Shown: positions 1 to 9,021, counted from the stretch's first letter. The stretch is DNA of 64,000 nt from Actinoplanes xinjiangensis (GCF_003148685.1 NZ_QGGR01000008.1:301110-365109), one strand, 5' to 3'. Notes: a model not told the origin generated them from the letters alone. Numbers and translations are program-made.

Positions 1-24
1 CCACCTGTTGGCGTGCGGTATGAC

Positions 25-1644
25 ATGACCATGACTGATACGGATGCACGGCCGCCGGCCGGCTTGCGCGAAGCGATCGACGAGGGCCGGACGGCTCTCG
101 GGATCGAGTTGGGGTCGACGCGGATCAAGGCCGTGCTGACCGGACCGGATCATGCGGCGATCGCGGTCGGCAGCCACGACTGGGAGAACCAGTTCGTCGA
201 CCGGACCTGGACGTATTCGCTGGAGGCGGTGTGGGAGGGCCTTCAGGGCTGTTTCGCCGCCCTGGCAGCGGACGTCCGTAACCGATACGGGACGGAGCTG
301 CGGTCGGTGGGGGCGCTCGGCGTCTCCGCGATGATGCACGGCTACCTGGCGTTCGACGCCGACGGTGAGCTGCTCACCCCGTTCCGCACCTGGCGCAACA
401 CCAACACCGGTGACGCGTCCGAGCAGCTCAGCGAGCTGTTCGGCTACAACATCCCGCACCGCTGGAGCATCGCCCACCTGTTCCAGGCCGTCCTCAACGA
501 CGAGGAGCACCTGGGCCGGCTCGCCCACCTGACCACGCTCGCCGGGTATGTGCACTGGAAGCTCAGCGGCCGGCAGGTGCTGGGAGTCGGCGACGCGAGC
601 GGCGTGTTCCCGATCGACGTGGCCACCGGTGGCTACGACGCGCGGATGCTGACGCAGTTCGACGAGCTGGCCGCCGGGCGGGTGCCGCTGAAACTGGCCA
701 ACCTGCTGCCGGCCGTGCTGCCCGCCGGTGAGGCGGCCGGCACGCTGACCGAGGCGGGTGCGCGCCTGCTCGACCCGAGCGGTGTGCTCCAGCCGGGCGC
801 GACGCTGTGCCCGCCGGAGGGGGACGCCGGCACCGGCATGGTGGCGACCAACTCGATCGCCCGCCGCACCGGCAACATCAGCGCGGGCACCAGCATCTTC
901 GCCATGATCGTGCTGGACGGGCCGCTGAGCCGAATGCACCCGGAGATCGACCTGGTCACCACCCCGGCCGGGGACCTGGTGGCCATGGTGCACTGCAACA
1001 ACGGCGCCAGCGAGCTGAACTCGTGGGCGGGCCTGTTCGCCGAGTTCGCCACGGCCCTCGGCGCCACCGCGGACGCCAACACGATCTTTGAGACGCTGTT
1101 CAAGTCGGCGCTGACCGGTGCCGCCGACGGTGGCGGGCTGATGGCGTTCAACTACCTGTCCGGTGAGCCGATCACCAAGCTGCACGAGGGGCGGCCGCTG
1201 TTCCTGCGGGAGCCGGGCAGCGCGCTCACGCTCGGCAGTTTCATGCGGACCCAGCTGTATGCGGCTCTGGCGACCCTGCGCCTCGGCATGGACGTGCTGC
1301 AGAAGGCCGAGTCGGTGCAGCTGGACAGCATGTTCGCGCACGGCGGCCTGTTCAAGACCGAGGGTGTGGCGCAGAAGCTGCTGGCCGCCGCGATCAACAC
1401 GCCGGTGTCGGTCGGCAACCTGGCCGCCGAGGGCGGGGCGTGGGGTATCGCGGTGCTGGCCGGGTTCGTGACGGCGCGGCAGCCGGGGCAGAGCCTCGCC
1501 GACTTCCTGAACACGTCGGTGTTCGCCGGCGCGCAGCTGGACACGGCGGCACCGGACCCGGACGACGTGGCCGGTTTCAACGCGTTCATGCAGCGGTACG
1601 TGGCGGCGCTGCCGGTCGAGCGGGCCGCGGTCGAGCACAGCTGA
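25..1644 (+). CDS. FGGY-family carbohydrate kinase (ribulokinase/xylulokinase type)
   Basis: Predicted cytoplasmic ATP-dependent kinase of a pentulose or related sugar. The N-terminal actin-like fold shows the phosphate-binding stretch GIELGSTRIKAVL at about residues 28-40, and the C-terminal half has the second nucleotide loop region around AHGGLFKTEGVAQ. The length of about 540 residues suits the long FGGY branch often found beside arabinose or xylulose genes, so L-ribulokinase is a reasonable guess, but the substrate cannot be read from this gene alone. ATG codons lie at 25 and 31, and a GTG at 13. The reading frame is open to the window edge, so a start further upstream cannot be excluded. 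A strong hairpin follows the stop. Confidence 0.85.
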   Translation: MTMTDTDARPPAGLREAIDEGRTALGIELGSTRIKAVLTGPDHAAIAVGSHDWENQFVDRTWTYSLEAVWEGLQGCFAALAADVRNRYGTELRSVGALGVSAMMHGYLAFDADGELLTPFRTWRNTNTGDASEQLSELFGYNIPHRWSIAHLFQAVLNDEEHLGRLAHLTTLAGYVHWKLSGRQVLGVGDASGVFPIDVATGGYDARMLTQFDELAAGRVPLKLANLLPAVLPAGEAAGTLTEAGARLLDPSGVLQPGATLCPPEGDAGTGMVATNSIARRTGNISAGTSIFAMIVLDGPLSRMHPEIDLVTTPAGDLVAMVHCNNGASELNSWAGLFAEFATALGATADANTIFETLFKSALTGAADGGGLMAFNYLSGEPITKLHEGRPLFLREPGSALTLGSFMRTQLYAALATLRLGMDVLQKAESVQLDSMFAHGGLFKTEGVAQKLLAAAINTPVSVGNLAAEGGAWGIAVLAGFVTARQPGQSLADFLNTSVFAGAQLDTAAPDPDDVAGFNAFMQRYVAALPVERAAVEHS

Positions 1645-1651
1645 GCAGGCC

Positions 1652-1677
1652 GGTGGCCCTCCGCACCGAGGGCCACC
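1652..1677. terminator. Bidirectional hairpin terminator between convergent genes
   Basis: Perfect 10-bp arms (GGTGGCCCTC / GAGGGCCACC) flank a 6-base loop, eight bases after the kinase stop and just before the stop of the opposing secreted-protein gene. There is no long T tract, as is usual for actinobacterial terminators. Confidence 0.75.
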
Positions 1678-1684
1678 GCCCGTC

Positions 1685-2845
1685 TCAGTCGTGGACCCTC
1701 CAGGTGGCCTGGAGCGCGGATTCGCGGATCTCCTCGGCTTCGGCCAGGTCGATGCCGTCGGTCATGGTCACCTGCACGTCCGAGATCACCTCGCGGTAGA
1801 CGGTGATGCCCCGCAGGCGCGGCGGCTCGTCCTGGTAGACGATGCCGCCGACGGTCATGTCGGTGGAGATGGTCGGCGGCGCGGCGACCTTCCCGGCGGC
1901 CGTCGTCGGGCATTCGCCGACCCGGCTGTCCATGGCGCCGATGATGCCGCTCGCGCCGGCGTTGATCCCGACCGCCACCGTGACGGTGGCGGCACCTCTG
2001 GCGAACGTGCGGCGGGCCGCGGTCCGCTCGTCGCCGAACCGCTGGACGGTGCCGTCGCAGTCGTGCTCGGTGAATACGGCGCGGGTCGCCACGGTATCGT
2101 CGGCGACGATCCGGAAGCCGGTCGGGAGCTCCGCCAGGGTGAGCAGGCCCCTCTTCAGGTCGTCGAGCGACGGGCCGTCGGCGATCTTCTTCACGTGCTG
2201 TGCCGCCGCCTTCGCGATGTCGCCGAAGCGCGCCTGGTTGCTCTCGCTGGTCCGCGTCTCCTCGATGGTCACGACGACCGGCCCCCAGCCCGTCACCGCC
2301 GAGTGGCGGCGGCTCGGCACGCCCTGCTCGTATCGGCTGATCCGGACCATGCCGGCCGCGGGGAGGCCGACGTCGGGCAGCGGCAGTCGCGTGTTCCTGA
2401 TCGTGTATCCCTCTTCGGTGACGACCGGGCATCTGGTGGGCGGCTCGGCGGTGCGGCCGATCCAGTAGGGGACGGCTTCCGGGCCGTAGGCGAGCAGCTG
2501 GATCGCCAGCCGGCTGCCGTCGGCGTGACGGAAGGCCCGGCGTACGGCGGTGATCTCGAATGAGCCGCTGCCGCCGAATTCGCTGTATCCGTAGACGGAA
2601 CAGGCGTCGGTGTCGACCATGCTGATCCGGCCGTCGTCGTCGCCGTCGACGGTGTAGCCCTTCGGCAGGTGCCCCACGTCGAGCAGACCGCGGCGCAGAT
2701 CCGTGGCCGTGTAGTACTCGTCGCCCAGCGGCGGTGAAGCGGCCGGGGACGGGGCGAGTCCGTCGGTGGCGGCCGCCGTGCCGGTGACGGCAGCGGCGGC
2801 CGCCAGGACCGGGACGGCGCAGATCAGCGCGATGATGCGTCTCAT
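1685..2845 (-). CDS. Secreted protein of unknown function with an internal duplication
   Basis: The 386-residue product starts with a Sec signal peptide (MRR, then a hydrophobic stretch to about residue 26). The mature part contains two related segments: residues 49-64 read DLRRGLLDVGHLPKGY, and around residues 228-243 the sequence is DLKRGLLTLAELPTGF. Each is followed by a domain of roughly 150 residues, so the protein seems built from two copies of one extracellular module. This resembles the extracytoplasmic modules of some actinobacterial sensor or lipoprotein families, but I do not recognise the family. No lipobox cysteine is seen. It lies 55 bp downstream of the M1 peptidase gene on the same strand and could be co-transcribed. 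Confidence 0.75.
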   Translation of the reverse strand: MRRIIALICAVPVLAAAAAVTGTAAATDGLAPSPAASPPLGDEYYTATDLRRGLLDVGHLPKGYTVDGDDDGRISMVDTDACSVYGYSEFGGSGSFEITAVRRAFRHADGSRLAIQLLAYGPEAVPYWIGRTAEPPTRCPVVTEEGYTIRNTRLPLPDVGLPAAGMVRISRYEQGVPSRRHSAVTGWGPVVVTIEETRTSESNQARFGDIAKAAAQHVKKIADGPSLDDLKRGLLTLAELPTGFRIVADDTVATRAVFTEHDCDGTVQRFGDERTAARRTFARGAATVTVAVGINAGASGIIGAMDSRVGECPTTAAGKVAAPPTISTDMTVGGIVYQDEPPRLRGITVYREVISDVQVTMTDGIDLAEAEEIRESALQATWRVHD

Positions 2846-2900
2846 CGGCCCACGGTAGGCGGCATTGCAGGCGATATCTTGGGTTATCGCCCGGATTCGG

Positions 2901-4376
2901 TCAGTGGTGCGCGGCTACGATCTTCGGCCAGGACTTCGGCTCGGCCGGGACGGACAGGGTGCTCACCCCCCGGTCGGGGCGGCCGGGTGTGTAGAGCCAC
3001 TCCTGGAGGAACGCGTCGAGGTCGACGCCGGAGATCCGCTCGGCCAGCGCCTGGAACTCGGGCGTGGTGCCGTCGCCGTGGCGCCGGGTGTCGGTCCAGG
3101 CGCGCAGGATCGCGAAGAAGTCCTCGTCGCCGACCAGTTCACGCAGGTGGTGCACGGTCAGCGCGCCCCGGTCGTAGACGGCGCCGTCGAACAGCCGGGT
3201 CGGGCCCGGATCGCCCGGCAGAACCTGCCAGAACGGGTCGTCGGCCGGATACACCGTCGAGTAGACGTAGTCGGCGAGCTCGGCGGCGCTCCCCTCACCC
3301 TGCTCCTCCGACCAGAGCCACTGGGCGTACGACGCGAAGCCCTCGTTGAGCCAGATGTCCTTCCACTGGCCGACCGAGACGGAGTCGCCGAACCACTGGT
3401 GTGCCAGTTCGTGTACGACCAGTGAGTTGTTCGAGCCGCGGAGGAAGGAGCGTCCGTCGTACACCGGCCGGGTCTGGGTCTCCAGGGCGAAGCCCTGATC
3501 GCCGGCGCCGGTGACCACGCCGCCGCGGGCGCCGAACGGGTAGGGGCCGACGAGCCCCGCCAGCCAGTCGGTGATCTCGTCGGAGCGTTCGACACTGGTC
3601 CTCGCCGCCGCGGCGGTGGCCGCGTCCAGACGGGTGTTGTACGCCGTGACGATCGGGCTGCCGTCGGCCGAGGTGTCCTGGTAGGTGTCGAAGTCCCCGA
3701 TCGCGAGGAACGTCAGATAGGTGGCCTGCGGCTTGTCCTGCCGCCACGACCAGCGGTCCCAACCGCCGAACGCGGGCACCGCCCAGCGGGTCGGCGTGCC
3801 GTTGGAGATCGCCTCCACGCCGGTGGGCACCAGGACCGACACGTCGAAACTCGCCTTGTCGGTGGGGTGGTCGTTGCTCGGATACCACCACCAGGCGATC
3901 TCCGGCTCGTTGACGGCCAGCGCGCCGTCCGGCGTCCGGTTCCACGAGGTGAACCCGGCGGCGACGACGGTGGACGGGATGTCGTCGTACTCGACCACGA
4001 TCGTCAGCGGGGCGCCCCGGGCGATGGTGCGGGCCGGGGTGACGACCAGTTCGTGGTCGCCCTGCTTCGTGAACGTCGCGGCCCGGTTGTTGACCCGCAC
4101 CGACTGCGTGGCCAGGGCGAAGTCGAGGTTGAAACGGGACAGGTCCTGGGTGGCCGACGCGAGGATGGTGGTGGTGCCGGTCAGCCGGTCGGTGGCCGGG
4201 TGGTAGCGCAGGCGTATGTCGTAGTGCGCGACGTCGTAGCCCCCGTTGCCGTAGTCGGGGTAGTAGACGTCGCCGGCGCCGGGGCTGCCAGGCGTGGGTG
4301 CGGCCTGGACGCCGGCCTGGACGCCGAGGACGACGGCGAGGACGGCCGCCGTCACGGTGACGGTTCTGCGGAGCAA
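2901..4376 (-). CDS. Secreted M1-family zinc metallopeptidase (aminopeptidase N-like)
   Basis: The 491-residue exported peptidase carries a Sec signal peptide (cleavage likely near QAAPTPG, residues 24-30), an N-terminal beta domain (residues about 45-230) and the gluzincin catalytic domain. The zinc motif HELAHQW is at about residues 318-324 and the third ligand is in NEGFASY about 20 residues later. The usual GAMEN exopeptidase motif is replaced by FALETQ, as in the short actinobacterial secreted branch. The C-terminal ERAP-like helical domain of full-length M1 enzymes is missing, also normal for this branch. Likely role is extracellular peptide degradation. The start is supported by the signal peptide. 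Confidence 0.93.
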   Translation of the reverse strand: MLRRTVTVTAAVLAVVLGVQAGVQAAPTPGSPGAGDVYYPDYGNGGYDVAHYDIRLRYHPATDRLTGTTTILASATQDLSRFNLDFALATQSVRVNNRAATFTKQGDHELVVTPARTIARGAPLTIVVEYDDIPSTVVAAGFTSWNRTPDGALAVNEPEIAWWWYPSNDHPTDKASFDVSVLVPTGVEAISNGTPTRWAVPAFGGWDRWSWRQDKPQATYLTFLAIGDFDTYQDTSADGSPIVTAYNTRLDAATAAAARTSVERSDEITDWLAGLVGPYPFGARGGVVTGAGDQGFALETQTRPVYDGRSFLRGSNNSLVVHELAHQWFGDSVSVGQWKDIWLNEGFASYAQWLWSEEQGEGSAAELADYVYSTVYPADDPFWQVLPGDPGPTRLFDGAVYDRGALTVHHLRELVGDEDFFAILRAWTDTRRHGDGTTPEFQALAERISGVDLDAFLQEWLYTPGRPDRGVSTLSVPAEPKSWPKIVAAHH

Positions 4377-4538
4377 GGGTGTCTCCCTTCACGGAGAGTT
4401 CCGATCGGGGAGAACGTACCAATACATCTAAAAGAATCTATGAACTCGGCCGTCCGGGCCCGTTCTTCAGAAGCGGCCGATTAGTTCCGGTGGGCTCACC
4501 GGTCTGTACGGGTACCACTAGGAGCGAAGGACTTGATC

Positions 4539-4946
4539 ATGACTGTTGCCGAGAACGCGCCCGCCGTATCCGCCGTCCGTTTCCACCGGACCCTCTGGGC
4601 CCTTCAGGGGCTGCTCGGGGTGTTCCTCATCGTCGCGTCGGCGGCACCCAAACTCGCCGGCGAGACCAACGCGGTCCAGACCTTCGACGACATGGGCGCG
4701 GCCACCTGGTTCCGGTACTTCGTCGGCCTCGTCGAACTGGCCGGCGGGATCGGGCTGCTCGTCCCCCGGCTGGCCGGGCTCGCCGCGGCCGGGCTCGCGC
4801 TGCTGATGGTCGGCGCCACCGCGACCCAGCTGTTCGTCCTGCACGGCGGGGCGCTGGCCCTGACCCCGGTGATCATCGGCGCGATGTGCGTGTTCATCGC
4901 CTGGGGGCGCCGCGACTCGATCAGGCGACTGCGGGCCCGGTCGTGA
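4539..4946 (+). CDS. DoxX-like integral membrane protein
   Basis: A 135-residue protein with four predicted transmembrane helices (about residues 20-40, 60-82, 84-104 and 106-124). The pattern of a first helix followed by SAAPKLAG and a polar stretch, then GLVELAGGIGLL, is typical of the DoxX/DoxD family of small membrane proteins, whose biochemical role is mostly unknown (some act in sulfur or redox processes). ATG at 4539 is preferred, with AAGG eight bases upstream; a TTG at 4533 is the alternative. The 3' end overlaps the stop of the opposing glycosyltransferase by 26 bp. The 162-bp gap upstream separates it from the divergent peptidase gene and probably contains both promoters. Confidence 0.8.
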   Translation: MTVAENAPAVSAVRFHRTLWALQGLLGVFLIVASAAPKLAGETNAVQTFDDMGAATWFRYFVGLVELAGGIGLLVPRLAGLAAAGLALLMVGATATQLFVLHGGALALTPVIIGAMCVFIAWGRRDSIRRLRARS

Positions 4947-5718
4947 GCCGCCGCGCCGCGGCGGCGCGGGCGAACTGGTCGTCGAAGCGGCGCGGGAACG
5001 GGAGCATCAGGTGCCGGCCCGGCCACGGGCGCATCTGGCGGACGGCGTTGAACCCGGCCGCGGTGATCACCCGGCCGGCGGTACGGAACAGCGGCCATGC
5101 GGGGTACGCGTCCAGGTGGGCGACGTCCGTGGGCAGGCCGGCGGGACGCTCGGGGCAGACCAGGACGAGCCGGGGACGCACCCCTTCGGCGGCGGCGCAG
5201 TCCCGGGCGTACCCGATGAGCTCGCCGGTCTCCGCCCAGGGGCCGGAGTGCACGATCAACCAGGCGTCCCCGGCCACGCCGGGCGGGGCGGGACACGGCG
5301 GGTCGGTCAGGGTGAGCGGCGCGGAGGGGCCCGCCAGGTGGGCGCGATGCGCAGGCGACAGGTCCTCCAGCAGCCACGTCTGGTCGAACGTGATCGGGTC
5401 GGCGGGCAGCACCCGCCGGTAGGCGTCCCAGCGCAGCAGGCGGGCCAGATGAACGGTCCGGGTCCCGGACGGGATCGACGCCGCCGACAGTTCGCCGTCG
5501 AGACCGGCCGGGAAGGCGTCGACCACGAGCGTCGACGGGCGCAGGGACGGCAGGGTGGCGGCGGGCAGCAGGCGGTGCGGGCCGAGGACGCGGGGATCGG
5601 CGGTGAACGGCGACGTGGTCAGGATCGTCGCCGTCTCCCCCGGGTGGCGGGTGTGCAGGTAGGCGCGGATCCGGGTCAGGTGACCGAGCCCGCCGCCCTG
5701 GACATAACAGACGATCAT
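4921..5718 (-). CDS. GT-B-fold glycosyltransferase, MurG-like
   Basis: The 265-residue product begins with VQGGGLGHLTR, the glycine-rich loop that opens the N-terminal Rossmann domain of MurG/GT28-type enzymes. Near the C-terminus, VITAAGFNAVRQM resembles the nucleotide-sugar binding loop that follows the second Rossmann domain. It is shorter than classical MurG (about 360), so the family may be compact or the acceptor domain reduced. It is the last gene of a minus-strand run of sugar genes and overlaps the preceding glycosyltransferase by 4 bp (ATGA), which implies translational coupling. Donor and acceptor are unknown; transfer of a hexosamine or hexose to a cell-surface glycan is an inference. 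Confidence 0.75.
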   Translation of the reverse strand: MIVCYVQGGGLGHLTRIRAYLHTRHPGETATILTTSPFTADPRVLGPHRLLPAATLPSLRPSTLVVDAFPAGLDGELSAASIPSGTRTVHLARLLRWDAYRRVLPADPITFDQTWLLEDLSPAHRAHLAGPSAPLTLTDPPCPAPPGVAGDAWLIVHSGPWAETGELIGYARDCAAAEGVRPRLVLVCPERPAGLPTDVAHLDAYPAWPLFRTAGRVITAAGFNAVRQMRPWPGRHLMLPFPRRFDDQFARAAAARRLTTGPAVA

Positions 5719-6821
5719 GCGCCGTAGGTGGGGGCCGCGAGAACGGATTCCAGGACCTTCAGGTAGCCGTCGGTCTCGCCGGTGACACCGAACCGGTCAC
5801 GGACCCGCCGGGCGGCGGCCTCGCCGAGGGCCGTCAGCGATTCGTCGGTGGCGATGGCGGCGCGGTGGACGGCGGCCCGGCAGGCGTGCGGGTCGCCGGC
5901 CGGGAAGCGGAAACCGATCTCGTCGTCGACCAGGTCGGCGAGGCCGCCGGCGTCCGAGGCGAGCAGCGGGATGCCGAGGGCGGCGGCCTCCAGGGCCACG
6001 TTCGGCAGGCCGTCGTAGAACGACGGCAGTGCCACCAGGTCGCAGGCCGCGTAGACGGAGAGCAGCTGGTAGCGGTCCTGGAACGGCAGGACGGTGTGCG
6101 CGACCTGCGGATGGCCGGCGAGCCACTCGCCGATGCCGGGCTCCAGGTCACCGGCCAGGATGAGGTGGAAACGGTCGGCGGGCAGGGCGTCGAGCAGCAG
6201 CCGTACGCCCTTCTTGTTCTTCAGCTGCCCGATCACGCCGATCGTGCGGTGCCCGGGTGCCACGTTCGCGGCACGCCAGGCCGCGGCGGCGCGCTGTTCG
6301 GACGGCAGGATCCGCCACTCGCCGGTGTCGATGCCGTTGGCGACCCACGTGACCGGAACCCGGGGGGCGAGGGCGGTGACCTGCGGGGCGGTGCCGGAGG
6401 CGACGATGCAGACGTGCGCCGAGGAGCGCAGGGCCTCCAGGACGACCGCCTGGCGGCGCAGCGAGAACACGCCGGTGTCGAAGTCGTTGCCGCGCAGCAG
6501 CGTGACCAGCGGCAGCCCACCCCAGCGGGCGTAGACGGGGGCGGCCAGCATCGGATAGGTCCCGCCGAACGCCACGACGTGGGTGTAGTCGCCGATCGCC
6601 GGTTCGAGGACCGTCCACAGATGCCGCAGCGCGTGTTCCGGGTCGTCGCCGAGCGGCACGGTGCGCAGGCCGTTCTCCCGGTGCCGGCCGGCGCGGCGGC
6701 TCAGGTGCACGACGTCGACCCCGACGCCGGCGCCGCGCAGGCCGCGGACGATCCGGTCGCAGGAGTTGGCCATACCGCCGGGGCTGGGTGGGTGGTTCTC
6801 GGTCACCCAGAGCAGCCGCAT
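5715..6821 (-). CDS. GT4-family glycosyltransferase
   Basis: The 368-residue enzyme has the GT-B layout. The N-terminus MRLLWVTENHPPSPGGMANSCDRIVRGL is the classical acceptor-domain opening, and HVVAFGGTYPM and ANGIDTGEW follow. The donor domain carries IGVIGQLKNKKGVRLLLDAL and the E-x7-E segment (PSFYDGLPNVALEAAALGIPLLASDAGG, about residues 285-312) typical of GT4. ATG at 6821 is chosen because it overlaps the upstream stop by one base (TGATG) and gives the expected N-terminus; longer readings into the zinc-ribbon gene are not credible. It belongs to the epimerase/glycosyltransferase operon. Confidence 0.9.
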   Translation of the reverse strand: MRLLWVTENHPPSPGGMANSCDRIVRGLRGAGVGVDVVHLSRRAGRHRENGLRTVPLGDDPEHALRHLWTVLEPAIGDYTHVVAFGGTYPMLAAPVYARWGGLPLVTLLRGNDFDTGVFSLRRQAVVLEALRSSAHVCIVASGTAPQVTALAPRVPVTWVANGIDTGEWRILPSEQRAAAAWRAANVAPGHRTIGVIGQLKNKKGVRLLLDALPADRFHLILAGDLEPGIGEWLAGHPQVAHTVLPFQDRYQLLSVYAACDLVALPSFYDGLPNVALEAAALGIPLLASDAGGLADLVDDEIGFRFPAGDPHACRAAVHRAAIATDESLTALGEAAARRVRDRFGVTGETDGYLKVLESVLAAPTYGA

Positions 6822-7159
6822 CAACTGTCCACCAGGGCGTCGTCGCCGTCGTCGAGGTAGTCCGGCGAGGCGCCCGCGCCGGGGTCGAAGGCGGCCCGGT
6901 CGTAGGTGTCGAATCCGGTGTACCAGGTGGCGTCGGCATACTGCTCGGACGACCGCTGCCGGTAGGCGCGGCGGCGGCCGGCGGCGGCCGCGGCCGGGTG
7001 GCCGAACTGCCCGCGGGCGGCCGCACACTCCGGGCAGAGACCGCCGTCGGCGATGTGGCCGGCGCAGATCGCCCGCCCGCAGGCCGGGCAGCCGGCGACC
7101 GCCATCAGGCCGCACTTGCCGAGGGTGAAGAACCCGGTGGTGACCGCGCAGGGCGTCAT
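6821..7159 (-). CDS. Small zinc-ribbon-like protein of unknown function
   Basis: The 112-residue protein has a cysteine/histidine cluster in its first 45 residues: C16-GLMAVAG-C-PAC-GRAIC-AGH-IADGGLC-PEC. That pattern could hold one or two structural zinc ions in a treble-clef or B-box-like fold. The second half (QRSSEQYADATWYTGFDTYDRAAFDPGAG) is acidic and rich in aromatic residues and looks unstructured. It is embedded between two glycosyltransferase genes, overlapping the upstream basic protein by 4 bp and the downstream gene by 1 bp, so the three are probably translated together. No enzymatic motif is seen; an adaptor role is a guess. Confidence 0.7.
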   Translation of the reverse strand: MTPCAVTTGFFTLGKCGLMAVAGCPACGRAICAGHIADGGLCPECAAARGQFGHPAAAAAGRRRAYRQRSSEQYADATWYTGFDTYDRAAFDPGAGASPDYLDDGDDALVDS

Positions 7160-7863
7160 CGTGCACTCCAGCGGAACGGTTCGGTGGCCACGGCGAGGAT
7201 CCAGTCGACCTGCTCGTGGTGGCTCTGCGGTCGGCGGTCCACCTTGGCGGCGGCGGTCACGCTGCGGCGCGGGCCGTCACGGACGACCGTCCGGATCCAG
7301 CTCGGCGGACGGGACGCGGGCCGCTGTCCGGGGACGCCCGGGGGCAGCTTGCGCCGTACCTTGATGATTTGGATCTGTTTGGTCTTGCGTTTGATCTTGG
7401 TCTTGCCGCGCGGGTTGCGTTTGGTGACCCGGCGTGTGCGCAGGCGGTCGACGACGAGGACCTCCAGGACGCTGCCGTCGCGCAGGTCGGCGCGCAGCCG
7501 CAGCCACGGGTCGACGGTCCAGGTGTCGGTCGCCGACTTCACCGGCGGGCGGACCGGCAGGTCACGCGGCGGGTGGCTCTTGCCGGGCGCCTCGTGGCCG
7601 CGCAGGTCGGCGGTGACCGTGAGGGTGTCCCGGCGGCCGAGGTCGGTGCAGATCTCGGCGATCAGCGGCACGATCACCTCCAGCATCCGCGGCGGGAGCG
7701 CCCACTTCTGCCGGGTGACCAGGCCGGCATGCCGGTTCAGGCTGGCGGCCAGCGCCTCCCATCCGGCGGCCGGCTGCGTCGCGGAGAACGCGCGCTCGTG
7801 GATCAGCGCCTGGTGCAGCGGATGGAAACCGGCGATCGCGGCCTTCTGCTTGCGCCAGAACAT
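7156..7863 (-). CDS. Unknown protein with a strongly basic central segment
   Basis: The 235-residue product is not recognised. Residues 1-75 look helical (MFWRKQKAAIAGFHPLHQALIHERAF, then LPPRMLEVIVPLIAEICTDLG). A beta-rich stretch around residues 85-140 includes TLTVTADLRG and VLEVLVVDRLRTRRV. It is interrupted at about residues 144-168 by a lysine/arginine run (KRNPRGKTKIKRKTKQIQI). No signal peptide or transmembrane segment is seen. Its stop overlaps the zinc-ribbon gene start (ATGA), and it sits 12 bp downstream of the next glycosyltransferase, so it is part of the same operon. The base composition at this basic run is lower in GC than its surroundings. Confidence 0.65.
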   Translation of the reverse strand: MFWRKQKAAIAGFHPLHQALIHERAFSATQPAAGWEALAASLNRHAGLVTRQKWALPPRMLEVIVPLIAEICTDLGRRDTLTVTADLRGHEAPGKSHPPRDLPVRPPVKSATDTWTVDPWLRLRADLRDGSVLEVLVVDRLRTRRVTKRNPRGKTKIKRKTKQIQIIKVRRKLPPGVPGQRPASRPPSWIRTVVRDGPRRSVTAAAKVDRRPQSHHEQVDWILAVATEPFRWSAR

Positions 7864-7875
7864 GACCGGAACCTA

Positions 7876-9021
7876 TCAGTGGGCCACTACCAGGTCATAG
7901 ACCTCTGCGAGACGGGATCGCGCGTGCTTCCACGTGTATCCGCCGATGATCTTCTGGCGGGAGCGTTCGCCCAGGTCACGGCAGATCTCCGGGTATTCCA
8001 GGAGGACCCGGACGGCGCGGGCCAGCTCGGCCGGGCGGTCCGGTGGCACGAACCGGCCCAGATCACCCAGAACCTCACGGATCACCGGCAGATCGGAGGC
8101 GACGACGGCGGTGCCGGCCGCCATCGACTCCCACACCTTGATCGGGCTGCAGCCCTGCTCCAGATTGCGCGGCGTCGCGGTCAGCGGCGCCACCGAGAGC
8201 TCGGCGTGCGCCAGCCAGGCGGCGACGTCCTCGTGCGGCAGCTGGAACCGCCACGTCACCGGCACACCCAGCCGTTCGGCGAGCCGGACCAGCGGGCGCG
8301 ACCGCGACGGCGTCACCGAGGAACACACCACGAGCGACAGGTCGGTCAGATCGGCCAGCCGGGCGAAGGCCCGCAGCAGCACGTCGACGCCCTGCCACGG
8401 TTGCAGCGCGCCGACGTAGACGACATACCGGCCGGGCGCGTCCGGTGGGCGCGGCACGTCGGCCGCCACCGGATCGGCGCCGTTCGGGACGAGATGCACG
8501 CGGTCCGGCGCCACACCGCGATCGGTGACGGCGGTCCCGATGACGTACGACGGAACGACCACCGCCGAGGCCCGACGCAGACAGTGCTCCTCGATCTCAC
8601 GGATCTTCGCCAGCGTCGACGGGGCGGCCATCGGCCACGCGTAGGGCAACTCGATCGACGGCAGCCCGTTGGCCTCGTAGACCAGCCGCGCGCCCGTGGT
8701 TAGGGCCGGCAGCGCGCTCCACGGGTCACGGACGTGACAGATCTCCAGGGTGTCGTGATGGGGTTCGAGCCGGTCGGCCACCCACGCCGAGAAGGCCCGC
8801 GCCCGGTCCAGCAGGTTCGGCACCACGTCGGTGAAGCGGACGATCTCGACACCGCCCTCGCGCTGGTAGGCGGGCAGGTCGCCGCCGCCCAGCACGCACA
8901 GCAGGCCGCCGCCGTGCCGGTCGAACAGCTCGGCGGCCATGTGCCGGATGTGCACCGCCGACCCCTTCGCCGACGGGAACCTGTCGAACGCGATGTAGGC
9001 CGCGCGGTGCGCGTCGGTCAC
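7876..9021 (-). CDS. GT4-family glycosyltransferase
   Basis: The 381-residue GT-B enzyme opens with AAYIAFDRFPSAKGSAVHIRHMAAEL, a typical GT4 acceptor domain start. The donor domain includes PNGADPVAADVPRP, YVVYVGALQPWQGVDVLLRAFARL and GCSPIKVWESMAAGTAVVASDLPVIREVL, which contains the donor-binding E. A retaining transfer of a sugar from a nucleotide donor is expected for the family. It lies 80 bp downstream of the epimerase gene and 12 bp upstream of the basic protein gene, all on the minus strand, so it is probably the second gene of the glycan operon. Confidence 0.9.
   Translation of the reverse strand: MTDAHRAAYIAFDRFPSAKGSAVHIRHMAAELFDRHGGGLLCVLGGGDLPAYQREGGVEIVRFTDVVPNLLDRARAFSAWVADRLEPHHDTLEICHVRDPWSALPALTTGARLVYEANGLPSIELPYAWPMAAPSTLAKIREIEEHCLRRASAVVVPSYVIGTAVTDRGVAPDRVHLVPNGADPVAADVPRPPDAPGRYVVYVGALQPWQGVDVLLRAFARLADLTDLSLVVCSSVTPSRSRPLVRLAERLGVPVTWRFQLPHEDVAAWLAHAELSVAPLTATPRNLEQGCSPIKVWESMAAGTAVVASDLPVIREVLGDLGRFVPPDRPAELARAVRVLLEYPEICRDLGERSRQKIIGGYTWKHARSRLAEVYDLVVAH

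Noticed and set aside
5715..7166. Extension of the glycosyltransferase upstream to 7166
   Set aside because: The extra residues are the wrong frame of the zinc-ribbon gene; ATG 6821 gives the expected enzyme start and a coupled overlap.
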